Shown: positions 43,060 to 52,329, counted from the first letter of the stretch. The stretch is DNA of 64,000 nucleotides from JBBQSU01 sp038234815 (GCA_038234815.1 JBBQSU010000002.1:1-64000), one strand, 5' to 3'. Notes: generated by a model from the sequence alone, not told the origin. A program made the numbers and translations.

Positions 43060-43820
43060 ATTTTCTTCAGGACAATCAGCCTGTGCAAACGACCGAAGGC
43101 ATCGATCTACCGACGCTCAATCCGCTCTTGGAAAAATCGACTCCTGCGCAGGTGGTGGAATGGGCGGTTGCTCAGTTCGGAAACGAGCTGGTGATGTCCT
43201 CGTCGTTCGGGGCCGAATCGGCACTGCTCATTCATCTGGCCACCAGCGTTTCTCCCAATATCCGCATTATTTTTGTGGATACGGGTTACCTGTTTCCGGA
43301 AACGCACGAATTCATGGAGCAACTCCGCCGGCGGTTCAACTTAAACGTCTGGAGCTATCACACGCGGACCGATCCGATCCAATATCTGCATCAAGCCGGC
43401 GAGGAAAATCCCATGTGGCGCAAGGACGTGAATGCTTGCTGCGCCGTGAACAAAAACGAACCGTTCGAGCGGGCCATGCGTGACCTGGCCCCCCAAGCCT
43501 GGCTGCGCGGCGTTCGGCGCATCCAGGCGGAAACCCGCAGAGCCATTGGGTTTGTCGAATTCAGTAAACGATACAACTGTTTTGCTATTTCTCCGCTATT
43601 AAACATGTCCAGCAAGGACATTTTTGAATACATGAAGCGGCACGATCTGCCCTATCACCCCTTGTATGAAAAGGGATACGCTTCGATTGGGTGCAATCCT
43701 TTAAGCTGTACCCGGCCGATCAAGCCGGGAGAAGATGGGCGCAGCGGCCGATGGTCGGGCACGGGCAAGGTCGAGTGCGGGATCAACATTAATCCCTCGG
43801 TGGATTCGTCGAGTTTGTAG
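43056..43820 (+). CDS. cysH: phosphoadenylyl/adenylyl-sulfate reductase
   Basis: 254 residues. SSSFGAESALLIHL (PP-loop), VDTGYLFPETHEF, NACCAVNK with the adjacent cysteine pair, and KVECGIN with the catalytic cysteine. The second pair is CNPLSC (C-x4-C) where 4Fe-4S type enzymes have C-x2-C, a two-residue insertion. It reduces PAPS or APS to sulfite. The GTG start overlaps the PHP stop in GTGA, so it is translated after it. Confidence 0.9.
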   Translation: MNFLQDNQPVQTTEGIDLPTLNPLLEKSTPAQVVEWAVAQFGNELVMSSSFGAESALLIHLATSVSPNIRIIFVDTGYLFPETHEFMEQLRRRFNLNVWSYHTRTDPIQYLHQAGEENPMWRKDVNACCAVNKNEPFERAMRDLAPQAWLRGVRRIQAETRRAIGFVEFSKRYNCFAISPLLNMSSKDIFEYMKRHDLPYHPLYEKGYASIGCNPLSCTRPIKPGEDGRSGRWSGTGKVECGININPSVDSSSL

Positions 43821-43935
43821 AAAGCCAGGAATGGTTTGGGATGGACTTGAAGCCCATCATCATTGGTCGAGAAAATGGGCATTGGCGCGCCATAAGCTGC
43901 TGAATTGATTTGACCATTGAGGCCACTTACGATCC

Positions 43936-45192
43936 GTGACAATGATTCCACGCCGGAAAACCAGACAGATTGTGCTTGGAGATGACGCCCACGGAATCGT
44001 GCGCATCGGGGGCGACGCGCCGGTGTCGGTCCAGACCATGACCGCAGGGTACACGCATGATATTGATGCCTGCGTAGCAGAAATTCATAAGCTTTCGGCC
44101 GCCGGGGCCGATCTGGTGCGACTGGCGGTGCCGGAGAAGAAAGACACGCTCGCGCTGAAGGAAATTCTCCCGCAGGTGAAGGTGCCGATCGTAGCCGACG
44201 TGCATTTTCATTTTCAGCGCGCCTTGGAAGCCATCGACGCGGGTGTTCATAAAATCCGGCTCAATCCGGGGAATATCAGTGATGCGGCACAGGTGAAGGA
44301 CGTTATTCAGGCTTGCAAGGCCCGCAAGCTGCCGATCCGCATCGGCGTAAACGAAGGCTCGATCGTCGAGCGCCGCGACAAGCAGAAACGCCTGAAGGAA
44401 CTCGGCGGGGTGTTTTCGGACAATAAGAACGGCCACCTTCTGGCCATCATGGTGGCCAAGTTGGAAGAGTATCTGGAAATTTTTCAGGCCGAAGATTTTC
44501 ATGACATTTGCATCAGCGCTAAGAGCATCGATCCGTTGCTGGTGATCGATGCCTATCAGGAGATTTCCAAGCGGTTTGATTATCCGTTGCACCTGGGTGT
44601 CACGCACGCCGGCCCGAAAGAAACCGGCACGATCCGCAGCGTGGTACCGCTGGGCCATCTGTTGGCCTCGGGCGTGGGGGATACGATTCGAATCAGCTAC
44701 GCATCGGACCCCGTTTTTGAAGTGCAGGACGGCCTCGAGATGCTCTATTGCCTGGGGTTGCGCACGCGCGTAGGAGCGGAACTGATCGCCTGCCCCACCT
44801 GCGGGCGTATTCAGGTCGATTTGTTCAGCCTGGTGCAGGACGTTCGGAAGGCATTGGCAAGAGAAATTCGCCTGCCGATGAAGGTCGCGGTGATGGGATG
44901 CGTAGTGAACGGCCCCGGGGAATGCGAAGGTGCCGACATTGCCATTTTTGCCGGCGACCGGCGCGGGATTATTTATGTTCAAGGCGAAAAGGTCGCCAAC
45001 GTGCCCGAAGAAGAGATCCTCGCTGCGCTACTGAAAGAATGCCGAGAATTTCAGGCGAAGATCGACCGCGGAGAAGCCCGGCTGGGCGAAAAGAAAGTGG
45101 ACATTCTTCCCCCTGATCCGCTCGGAGCACTGGGCAGCGGGTGGGAAATGATCCCGAAGGAAAAGAGCCTGGCCCTGCCGGTCGTGAAATAA
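43936..45192 (+). CDS. ispG: 4-hydroxy-3-methylbut-2-enyl diphosphate synthase
   Basis: 418 residues. RRKTRQIVLG and VSVQTMTAGYTHD open the TIM barrel; LRLNPGNIS-like KIRLNPGNIS follows; 4Fe-4S cysteines are in ACPTCGR and MGCVVNGPGE. It makes HMBPP in the MEP isoprenoid pathway. GTG at 43936 or ATG at 43942 both fit, and neither has a clear ribosome site. Confidence 0.95.
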   Translation: MTMIPRRKTRQIVLGDDAHGIVRIGGDAPVSVQTMTAGYTHDIDACVAEIHKLSAAGADLVRLAVPEKKDTLALKEILPQVKVPIVADVHFHFQRALEAIDAGVHKIRLNPGNISDAAQVKDVIQACKARKLPIRIGVNEGSIVERRDKQKRLKELGGVFSDNKNGHLLAIMVAKLEEYLEIFQAEDFHDICISAKSIDPLLVIDAYQEISKRFDYPLHLGVTHAGPKETGTIRSVVPLGHLLASGVGDTIRISYASDPVFEVQDGLEMLYCLGLRTRVGAELIACPTCGRIQVDLFSLVQDVRKALAREIRLPMKVAVMGCVVNGPGECEGADIAIFAGDRRGIIYVQGEKVANVPEEEILAALLKECREFQAKIDRGEARLGEKKVDILPPDPLGALGSGWEMIPKEKSLALPVVK

Positions 45193-45211
45193 CCCGACCG
45201 AGATCGCTGGC

Positions 45212-46093
45212 GTGCTTTTTATGCTTATGACCCCGCCCTTGCTCAACCTCTTCACCTTGCATAGCCGCAGCTGGCAGGACAACCGCTACGTCTATCCGGT
45301 TCTCAGCCGGCGGAGCCGCGGGCTGTCCATCGGTGTCAACCTCAATCCCGACAAGGTCTGCAACTTCGATTGCATCTACTGTTGCGTCGATCGACAAAAC
45401 ATGCCGGGAAAGGTCGAAATTGATCTGGCCGTGCTTCGAGATGAACTCGATGATCTAGTGAAGCTGGCCTCGGACGGAAGCATCTGGTCTATCCCCCCAT
45501 TCGATTCCGCCGCGACCGAGCTGCGCCGTTTCAATGATATAGCCTTTTCCGGCGACGGCGAACCGACCAGTTTCCCACAGTTTCAGGAAGCCTGTGAAAT
45601 TGCGTCAGACTGCCTGCAACAGCATCGGCTGGCGGATGTAAAGATCGTCGTCATTACCAACGCGACACTGTTTCATCAGCCGCGCGTGCAGGTGGCGCTG
45701 GATTACCTCGATCGGCATAATGGCGAGCTTTGGGCCAAGCTCGACGCCGGCACGGAAGACTATTACAAGCTCGTTGAACGCACGAATATTCCGTTTCAGC
45801 GTGTCCTGGACAATCTCCTTTTGGCTGGCAAGAAACGACCGATCGTCATTCAGTCGCTGTTCATGCAAGTGAACGGCCATGGGCCGGACGATGCCGAGAT
45901 CGACCAATACATCCGCAGGTTGGAGGAACTGGCGAAGGCCGGGTGTCAGATAAAACGAGTGCAGGTTTATACAGTGGCGCGTCAGACCGCAGAGGCGTTT
46001 GTTCATCCGCTAGCGAACGGGCGCGTGGATGAAATCACTGCTCGCGTCCGCGCCATCGGCTTAAAAGCCGATGCATTTTACGGGCCGGTTTAG
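45212..46093 (+). CDS. TYW1-like radical SAM protein (COG0731 type)
   Basis: 293 residues. YPVLSRRSRGLSIGVNLNPDKVCNFDCIYC holds the radical SAM cluster C-x3-C-x2-C; GDGEPTSFPQF is the SAM-contacting GGE-like motif. It belongs to the small COG0731 group related to the wybutosine enzyme TYW1; the substrate is unknown. It converges with and overlaps the regulator gene by four bases. ATGs at 45221 and 45227 are alternative starts. Confidence 0.85.
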   Translation: MLFMLMTPPLLNLFTLHSRSWQDNRYVYPVLSRRSRGLSIGVNLNPDKVCNFDCIYCCVDRQNMPGKVEIDLAVLRDELDDLVKLASDGSIWSIPPFDSAATELRRFNDIAFSGDGEPTSFPQFQEACEIASDCLQQHRLADVKIVVITNATLFHQPRVQVALDYLDRHNGELWAKLDAGTEDYYKLVERTNIPFQRVLDNLLLAGKKRPIVIQSLFMQVNGHGPDDAEIDQYIRRLEELAKAGCQIKRVQVYTVARQTAEAFVHPLANGRVDEITARVRAIGLKADAFYGPV

Positions 46094-46776
46094 TCCTGCC
46101 ACAATCCGTCGGCGATGGACTTGAGCGACGCGGGGTCGCGCACCCGCAGGTTTTGTCCGTCGGATTGGATTACCCCGGCCTCGTCCAGTCGCCGCAGGGT
46201 GCGCGAAAGCGTTTCGCTGGTCAGGTTCAAATGACTGGCGATGTGCTTCTTCAGCGAAGGCAGTTGCACCTCGGCGGCTCCATTTTCGGCGGTCAAGGTG
46301 TTAATCAGGCGAGCGGTGCGCGCCAGTGCATCGCGGAGGGTAATGTCTTCCAATAGCCCAACCAGACTGCGGACCCACAAGCACATTCCTGCCATAATCT
46401 CCAAACATAATTGGTGATTGGTTTTTAGGGCGCGCATGAAGGGTTCGGTGGGCAACAGTAGGCAACGGCTATCGGCGATGGCTTGGGCATTGGCGGGGCA
46501 GTTGAAGCCTCCGATGGCTGCCACCTCGGCGAAGGTTTGGCCGGGACTGACCAAGTGCAGCACATGTTCCTTCCCACTCGGCGACAGCTTATAGATGCGT
46601 ACCAGCCCTTCTGCCACGATATAAACCCCCGGGCATGGATCCCCCTGTCGAAACACGCTCTGACCCGCCTGCACTTTCTCCCATTTCGCCATCCCTTCGA
46701 GCGTGGCCAGATGCGGCCCTTTCACACCCCCAAATAGGGGGCAATGACTTAACACATCGTTGATGCCGTTTTGCAT
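46090..46776 (-). CDS. Crp/Fnr-family regulator, DNR/NnrR-like
   Basis: 228 residues. N-terminal cyclic-nucleotide-fold domain (VFRQGDPCPGVYIVAEGLVRIYKLSPSGKEHVLHLVSPGQTFAE) and a C-terminal winged helix with recognition helix SETLSRTLRRL. The E-T-x-S-R pattern of that helix is that of FNR, which reads TTGAT half sites. The N-terminal Fe-S cysteine cluster of FNR is absent, so a DNR/NnrR-type nitric-oxide or haem sensor is more likely. A perfect TTGAT-N4-ATCAA site lies in the divergent region, and hcp is on the other side. Confidence 0.9.
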   Translation of the reverse strand: MQNGINDVLSHCPLFGGVKGPHLATLEGMAKWEKVQAGQSVFRQGDPCPGVYIVAEGLVRIYKLSPSGKEHVLHLVSPGQTFAEVAAIGGFNCPANAQAIADSRCLLLPTEPFMRALKTNHQLCLEIMAGMCLWVRSLVGLLEDITLRDALARTARLINTLTAENGAAEVQLPSLKKHIASHLNLTSETLSRTLRRLDEAGVIQSDGQNLRVRDPASLKSIADGLWQD

Positions 46777-46801
46777 AATTTGCCAACAAAAACACCCCGG
46801 C

Positions 46802-46815
46802 TTGATCTATATCAA
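46802..46815. promoter_or_regulatory. FNR/DNR-type operator TTGATCTATATCAA
   Basis: Perfect consensus TTGAT-N4-ATCAA. Centre is 88 bases from the hcp ATG and 32 bases from the regulator start. It is probably the activation site for hcp and may autoregulate the divergent Crp/Fnr gene. Confidence 0.85.
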
Positions 46816-46896
46816 GGCAATCGGTCGTCGCGGGAAGAATAATCCCCACCGTGTTGTTTACCACTTGTTTCGTTTCTACCCATACAGGAGCTTTGG

Positions 46897-48183
46897 ATGT
46901 TCTGCAATCAATGTGAGCAGTCTCGACCCGGCGGATGTGCCGTCACGGCCGGCGTTTGTGGCAAAGACCCCGACGTACAATCGCTACAGGAAACCATTCT
47001 TTACGGCCTGAAAGGCATGGCCGCCTACGCCAATCACGCCCGCAGGCTGGGCAAATCAGATGAAGGCGTCAGCGCATTTATCGAAGAAGCGCTTTTCGCC
47101 ACCATGACCAACGTCAATTTCGATATTCCCTCGTTACTCGAAATCGCGATGGAACTTGGCAAGCAGAATCTGAAGGTGATGGAGATGCTCGATGCCGGGC
47201 ATATCGAAGCTTTCGGCAATCCATCGCCGGCGCAGGTGAAAGAAGGCACACAGGCCGGTCCGGGAATTCTCATCACCGGACACGACATGGTTGATCTCGC
47301 GGATTTGCTCAAGGCCTGTGAAGGTACGCCCGTCAAGGTGTATACGCATGGCGAAATGCTGCCGGCCCATATGTATCCCAATTTGCGGAATCATCCGAAT
47401 CTGGCCGGGCATTTCGGAAGTGCCTGGCAAGAGCAACGTAGCGAGTTCGCGGCGTTCGCCGGGCCGGTGGTGGCGACGACCAACTGTATCGTCATTCCAC
47501 GAGCCACTTACGCCGACCGCATCTTCACCACGCGCTACACCGCAGTCCCGGGCGGTACGCGCATTGAAGGCACCGATTTTTCGCCAGTGGTCGCCAAGGC
47601 GTTGGCGTGCCCGCCTTTGGTTGAGAACGTCGTCAAGACGACGACGGTCGGCTTCCATCGCACGGTGCTGCTGGAGGCCGCGGGGACGATCGTCGACGCT
47701 GTCAAGGCCGGCAAGATCAGCCGGTTCTTTCTCATCGGCGGGTGTGACGGCGCGGAAAAAGGTCGAAACTATTTCGCCGAGTACGCCGCAGCCACGCCGG
47801 ACGATTCGTTCATCCTCACGCTCGGCTGTGGAAAATACCGCATCCGTGACCACGAATACGGCACGCATCTGGGCTTGCCGCGACTGTTGGACATGGGCCA
47901 GTGCAACGACGCCTACGGCGCGATCGTGGTCGCCGGCGCGTTGGCCAAGGCGTTTAACTGCACGGTCAACGACCTGCCGCTCACGCTGGTCATTAGTTGG
48001 TTCGAGCAAAAGGCAGTCGCAGTGCTGCTAACGCTCCTGAGCCTGGGCGTGAAGGGAATCAGTATTGGCCCGCGTCCCCCGGAATTTGTCACGCCGAACG
48101 TCTTCAGGATTTTGCAGGAGAAGTTTGACCTGCGCCTGACCGGCTTGGATGCCAAGGCCGACCTGGAAGCGGCGATGAATTAA
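46897..48183 (+). CDS. hcp: hybrid cluster protein (class III), hydroxylamine/NO reductase
   Basis: 428 residues, the class III length. MFCNQCEQSRPGGCAVTAGVCGK gives the N-terminal cysteine cluster. Hybrid cluster ligands are in ATTNCIV, LIGGCDG and ILTLGCGKYRI, together with the E-x-K-A segment SWFEQKAVAVL. It reduces nitric oxide or hydroxylamine under nitrosative stress. AGGAGC precedes the ATG, and the FNR site is upstream. Confidence 0.93.
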   Translation: MFCNQCEQSRPGGCAVTAGVCGKDPDVQSLQETILYGLKGMAAYANHARRLGKSDEGVSAFIEEALFATMTNVNFDIPSLLEIAMELGKQNLKVMEMLDAGHIEAFGNPSPAQVKEGTQAGPGILITGHDMVDLADLLKACEGTPVKVYTHGEMLPAHMYPNLRNHPNLAGHFGSAWQEQRSEFAAFAGPVVATTNCIVIPRATYADRIFTTRYTAVPGGTRIEGTDFSPVVAKALACPPLVENVVKTTTVGFHRTVLLEAAGTIVDAVKAGKISRFFLIGGCDGAEKGRNYFAEYAAATPDDSFILTLGCGKYRIRDHEYGTHLGLPRLLDMGQCNDAYGAIVVAGALAKAFNCTVNDLPLTLVISWFEQKAVAVLLTLLSLGVKGISIGPRPPEFVTPNVFRILQEKFDLRLTGLDAKADLEAAMN

Positions 48184-48252
48184 CCCAAAGATCTGAACGG
48201 TCTAAATGCCTAAATAAACGGGCCGGCTTTTCCTAACGGGATCGCTGGTCCG

Positions 48253-49059
48253 TCATTTTTTGCTGGCGGTATTGACCCACTGGAGAAAGCGATCGATGGC
48301 TTCGGCCACTGCCTGCGGATTTTCCATCGGGGACAGGTGCCCCGCAGCGGGGATCAGGGCAAGCTCGGCATCGGGCACGGCCGACTGGAGGCTTTGGCCA
48401 ACCGCCGGCGGGGTGAGCAGATCATGCTGGCCGAATACCAGCAACGTCGGCCGATGAAATTCAGACAACGTCGCATGAAAATCATCGCGGTCACGCATAG
48501 CCAGCAGGGCGTGTTCGATGGTTTCAGGCGGACACGATTCCATGATGTCCCGTAACTCGGCCTTGATCTCCGGTCGATCGGTCGCCGTTTCCGGTGCCAG
48601 CATTTTGGGGAGCATCGCTGTCGCGACGGCTTTGGAACCGAGCGATCGCACGGTCTGGATCATCTTATCGCGCCCGGCTTTGGCTTCAGGTGAATCCGCA
48701 TCGGCCTTGGTGTCCATGAGTATCAGGCCCTTCAACAAAGCGGGATATTTTCCGGCAAATGCCTGCGCGACATATCCACCCATCGATAGCCCGCCTAAGA
48801 CGCACGGCGCCAGCCCCAGTGCATTGATGAGAGCAAAGGCATCATCGGCCAGTGTATTGATCGAAAACGCCCCCGACGGCCCGCTTCGGCCAAACCCACG
48901 CAAATCCGGACAAATCACCCGCCACTTTGAGCTTAAATCTCCACTGACGGCTTGAAATATACGATTGTCCAGCGGAAACCCGTGTAAGAGCACCACCGCC
49001 GGCCCGGCACCTTCATCAGAATAGGCCGTTTCAATTCCGCTGATTTGGATCGATTTCAT
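48253..49059 (-). CDS. alpha/beta-fold hydrolase
   Basis: 268 residues. LLHGFPLDNRIFQ (oxyanion HG), PDLRGFGRSGPSG, nucleophile elbow LGGLSMGGYVAQ with Ser, aspartate in LLVFGQHDLLTP and histidine in IPAAGHLSPMENP form the triad of the 3-oxoadipate lactonase-like branch. Substrate unknown. The start ATG 49059 follows GGAG; two further in-frame ATGs upstream lack it. Confidence 0.88.
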   Translation of the reverse strand: MKSIQISGIETAYSDEGAGPAVVLLHGFPLDNRIFQAVSGDLSSKWRVICPDLRGFGRSGPSGAFSINTLADDAFALINALGLAPCVLGGLSMGGYVAQAFAGKYPALLKGLILMDTKADADSPEAKAGRDKMIQTVRSLGSKAVATAMLPKMLAPETATDRPEIKAELRDIMESCPPETIEHALLAMRDRDDFHATLSEFHRPTLLVFGQHDLLTPPAVGQSLQSAVPDAELALIPAAGHLSPMENPQAVAEAIDRFLQWVNTASKK

Positions 49060-49364
49060 GTTTGTCTCCATTGGAAGCCGCATATTTGATCGATCCGCCG
49101 GCCGAGATCAATCCTCGGGAATAGTATCCATCCTCCAATTGTGCCGTCGATTCGATGATCAGGTCTTCGGGCTGCGATGTCGAATTCATCTGGCACCATG
49201 CATGAAGCCCAACGACGGGGCGATCGTTTTAGCCAACCCGCGGATTCTCTTCCTGAGCGCACCCACCACGAGCGAGGGATTGCAGGTCCAAACTGGCAGA
49301 CAATATGGGGCAAATGGCGGTACCAGTTTGACAACCGATCCAAGCTGTCCGACAGTGATGGCCT
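49060..49364. other. divergent gap upstream of der
   Basis: About 305 bases between the hydrolase start and the der start. I find no credible gene or RNA fold in it. Confidence 0.4.
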
Positions 49365-50906
49365 ATGGCATCGCTTCCAATGGTGGCAATCGTCGGTCGG
49401 CCCAACGTGGGAAAAAGCAGCCTGCTTAATGCACTGGTGGGCAAGCTCATCAGCATCGTGCAGGACATGCCGGGGGTGACGCGCGATCGGATTTCGATGC
49501 CGCTGCTGCTCCGCGACAAATATGTGGAGCTGGTGGACACCGGGGGGTACGGATTTGTCGATCCCGATCAGTTGACCGAACACATCAAGCACCAGATCGA
49601 ACTGGCGATGAACCGCGCGGATTTGGTGTTGTTTGTCGTTGATTGCCAGACGGGGTTGACCAGTGCCGATCAGGAAATCGCGGCGCTGCTGCGCCGCAAC
49701 GACATTAAGACGGTGCTCATCGCGAACAAGGCCGACGGGCCGACCGCCGACGCAGTCTTGGGCGAGTTTGCCCGGCTGGGGCTGGGCACGCCGGTGGGGG
49801 TGTCGGCAATGAACGCCCGAAACATCGAATCGCTTTTTGACGCCATCGCGGAGAATGTCGATTTAAGCCAGGCGCCAACCGAGCTACCCGCCCCGCAGAT
49901 GATGCTGGCGATCGTGGGGAAGCGTAACGCGGGCAAGAGCACCCTGGTCAACAGCGTGGCCGAACTGTACGAAGGCCACGGAGACCGCGTGATCGTCTCG
50001 GAAGTGCCCGGGACTACTCGCGACAGCATCGACGTGCGCTTTGAGAAGGAAGGCAAGACGCTGGTGGTGATTGACACTGCCGGCGTGCGCAAGAAGCGCA
50101 TGATGGTGAGTAACGATATTGAGTATTACTCATTTCATCGGGCCGAGCGGTCCATTCGCAGGGCCGACGTAGTGCTGATGCTGATCGACGCGGTGGAGGC
50201 CATCAGCGAGCCGGACAAGAAGCTGGCGGGGTACATCGTCGAGCAATTCAAGCCGGTCATCATCGTCATCAACAAATGGGACCTGGCGATGATCGAACTG
50301 AAGCAGCAGGCGCAGGAGGCGGGGGAGGAATATGACGATGCCGCCATTAAGGAAAAGTTTCGCATTTATCTCGAAGCCGAGCTTCGGCAACTGGATTACG
50401 CCCCCCTGGCGTTCATCACGGCCAAAGACGGCCGCAACGTGCAGCAGGTCATTGATCTGGCGCAGCACCTGTTCAAGCAGGCGCAGACGCGCTTGACAAC
50501 GGGCCAGCTTAATCGAACTGTGAAACAGATTCTGGAGGAACGCAGGCCTACCACGCCCCTTGGCAAACGGGCGCGAATTTATTACGCGACGCAGACGGAC
50601 ATTCAGCCGCCGACGATCGTGCTGTTTGTGAACAATCCGGAATTTCTCGACACCGCCTATCAACGATTTATGGTCAATCGTTTCCGCGAACTGTTGCCCT
50701 ACGCCGAGGTGCCAATCAAGCTGCTGCTGCGCGGAAAGCCGAAATCCACCCCCGCCCAGCAGGAAGAAATCCCCGATGACGACACGGTGGGAAGGAAAGT
50801 TCCTCCCAAGCCGCGTGCTAAGCCGGCCCCCCGGCGGGCACCGCAGGCGAAGCCGCACCCCAAGCCGAAGGTCCGCGGGCCGAAACGGGGTATGCGGCCG
50901 CGCTGA
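49365..50906 (+). CDS. der: ribosome-assembly GTPase Der (EngA)
   Basis: 513 residues. Two tandem GTPase domains: GRPNVGKSS with DTGG and NKAD, then GKRNAGKST with DTAG and NKWD. A C-terminal KH-like domain follows, then a proline/arginine/lysine-rich tail after about residue 455 that lengthens the protein. It acts in 50S subunit maturation. Confidence 0.96.
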   Translation: MASLPMVAIVGRPNVGKSSLLNALVGKLISIVQDMPGVTRDRISMPLLLRDKYVELVDTGGYGFVDPDQLTEHIKHQIELAMNRADLVLFVVDCQTGLTSADQEIAALLRRNDIKTVLIANKADGPTADAVLGEFARLGLGTPVGVSAMNARNIESLFDAIAENVDLSQAPTELPAPQMMLAIVGKRNAGKSTLVNSVAELYEGHGDRVIVSEVPGTTRDSIDVRFEKEGKTLVVIDTAGVRKKRMMVSNDIEYYSFHRAERSIRRADVVLMLIDAVEAISEPDKKLAGYIVEQFKPVIIVINKWDLAMIELKQQAQEAGEEYDDAAIKEKFRIYLEAELRQLDYAPLAFITAKDGRNVQQVIDLAQHLFKQAQTRLTTGQLNRTVKQILEERRPTTPLGKRARIYYATQTDIQPPTIVLFVNNPEFLDTAYQRFMVNRFRELLPYAEVPIKLLLRGKPKSTPAQQEEIPDDDTVGRKVPPKPRAKPAPRRAPQAKPHPKPKVRGPKRGMRPR

Positions 50907-50965
50907 CCGCGCGGCGCTTCACCCGATCAAGGCGCTGGCTGACGGCGGCTGCTGGGCTGTGCAGG

Positions 50966-51805
50966 TCAAACGCCCACCAGTGGGACTTTGTATTGCTTGC
51001 ACACTTTCTTCAACGCGTCGGCAGCTACTTTGAATAAATCGGCGCCGGTTTCGCCGTGCGAATGCCCCGCGAACTTCAGGTGCGGTTCGAGGCTGACCCA
51101 GCCGCGATACCCGCTCTGGTACGCATCGGCCAGAATCTCACCGATGTGCCCGTCGCCTTCACCGGCAGGTGCCACTTTTTTGTCGGCCTTGATGGCATCT
51201 TTGATATGAATGTGCGCCGTGTAGGGCTTGAGCCTCGGCCAGTTTTTCAGCGGGTCTTCACCCGACTGGACGAAATTGGCGAAGTCGAACGCGGTGCGCA
51301 GTTTCGGAGAGTCGATCGACTTCATCAGATCTTCGCACCCCTTGACGAATTCACCGTAAATGCCGCGTTCGTTTTCGTGGACGAGGATCACGTTGGTGGA
51401 CTTGATGTACTCAACCTTCTTGTGAAATCGTTCAATGACTTCCGCGCGGTGTGGTTCAATATCGCCCTTGCCCTCGCCACCGGCGGGGTAGTAGCTGAAA
51501 ACGCGAATGAAGGGTGCGTTGAAAAAAACCGCCAGATCGACCGCGATTTTGAACCGGTCAAAATGCTCCTCCCAGGGCTTGTCGATGGCGACCTTGCCAA
51601 TCGGTGACCCGATGCAGGCCACGCCCATGCCATTGGCCGCAAGCTTGGTTTTCACTTCGTTGCGGAGGGCTGGATCGAAATCCAGCACGTTTTTCCCGCT
51701 CACACCTCTCAGTTCGAAGTCGGTGACAGTGTTGGCTTTACAGACGCTGATCTGTTCGTCGATGTTGGGGGAGATTTCATCAGCAAACGCGGCGATCTTC
51801 AGCAT
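50966..51805 (-). CDS. sugar phosphate isomerase/epimerase-type TIM barrel
   Basis: 279 residues. MLKIAAFADEISPNIDEQISV, FELRGVSGKNVLD, VHENERGIYG, TAFDFANFVQSG, HIHIKDA and GWVSLEPHLKFAG are the AP-endonuclease-2-like barrel of IolE/hydroxypyruvate isomerase-like proteins; the metal ligands are the Glu, Asp, His and final Glu in these blocks. Substrate unknown, but the rhamnose genes nearby make a sugar role plausible. The frame is open to 51853; the ATG at 51805 fits the family. Confidence 0.85.
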   Translation of the reverse strand: MLKIAAFADEISPNIDEQISVCKANTVTDFELRGVSGKNVLDFDPALRNEVKTKLAANGMGVACIGSPIGKVAIDKPWEEHFDRFKIAVDLAVFFNAPFIRVFSYYPAGGEGKGDIEPHRAEVIERFHKKVEYIKSTNVILVHENERGIYGEFVKGCEDLMKSIDSPKLRTAFDFANFVQSGEDPLKNWPRLKPYTAHIHIKDAIKADKKVAPAGEGDGHIGEILADAYQSGYRGWVSLEPHLKFAGHSHGETGADLFKVAADALKKVCKQYKVPLVGV

Positions 51806-51935
51806 GGTGGTAATCCTTGTTTGGGGCCTAGATTGTCGAGCCTGCCCCGGCATTCAGCAGCCGATCCAAAGCGGCGACACTCGCGGCTTGTGGGGCTGAT
51901 CGACAGGGGAGATAGTAGAGAATTGCGGGCAGGGC

Positions 51936-51963
51936 TTGTCAAGACCGGTCAGATGGGTATACT
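51936..51963 (+). promoter_or_regulatory. sigma70-type promoter of rpsP
   Basis: -35 TTGTCA (51936-51941), 16-base spacer, -10 TATACT (51958-51963); transcription would begin near 51970, about 33 bases before the rpsP start, with GGAGAG as ribosome site. Confidence 0.65.
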
Positions 51964-52002
51964 GCCCCATTCCACTGTAGGAAGCGTTTTGGAGAGATAA
52001 TA

Positions 52003-52329
52003 ATGGCAGTGAAGCTGCGTTTGAAGCGATTGGGCCGAAGCCACCATGCATTTTACCGTTTGAATGCGATCGACTCGCGTTCGCCACGGGACGGTCGGGT
52101 GATCGAGGAACTAGGCACTTATGATCCGATGCTGAAGGACAAGGCCAAGCGCTTTGTCGCCAAGCTTGATCGGTGCAAGCACTGGTTGGATACCGGCGCG
52201 GTTCCGAGCGAAACCGTGTCGAGCCTGCTCAAGCGGGCCGGCTTGGAGCACAAGAGCCTGCGTCTGCCCCGACCGGGCAAGCCAAAGCCGGTGGTTGCCG
52301 ATCCTAAGGCCGCAGCGGTTAAGGCTTAA
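52003..52329 (+). CDS. rpsP: 30S ribosomal protein S16
   Basis: 108 residues. MAVKLRLKRLGRSHHAFYRLNAIDSRSPRDGRVIEELGTYDP is the S16 signature. A 25-residue lysine/alanine tail follows. First gene of rpsP-trmD-rplS. Confidence 0.96.
   Translation: MAVKLRLKRLGRSHHAFYRLNAIDSRSPRDGRVIEELGTYDPMLKDKAKRFVAKLDRCKHWLDTGAVPSETVSSLLKRAGLEHKSLRLPRPGKPKPVVADPKAAAVKA

Noticed and set aside
49060..49364. A structured RNA (such as SRP or tmRNA) in the gap before der.
   Set aside because: I could not find the conserved SRP GGAAGCAGCC-type loop, a tmRNA tag frame or a tRNA-like end.
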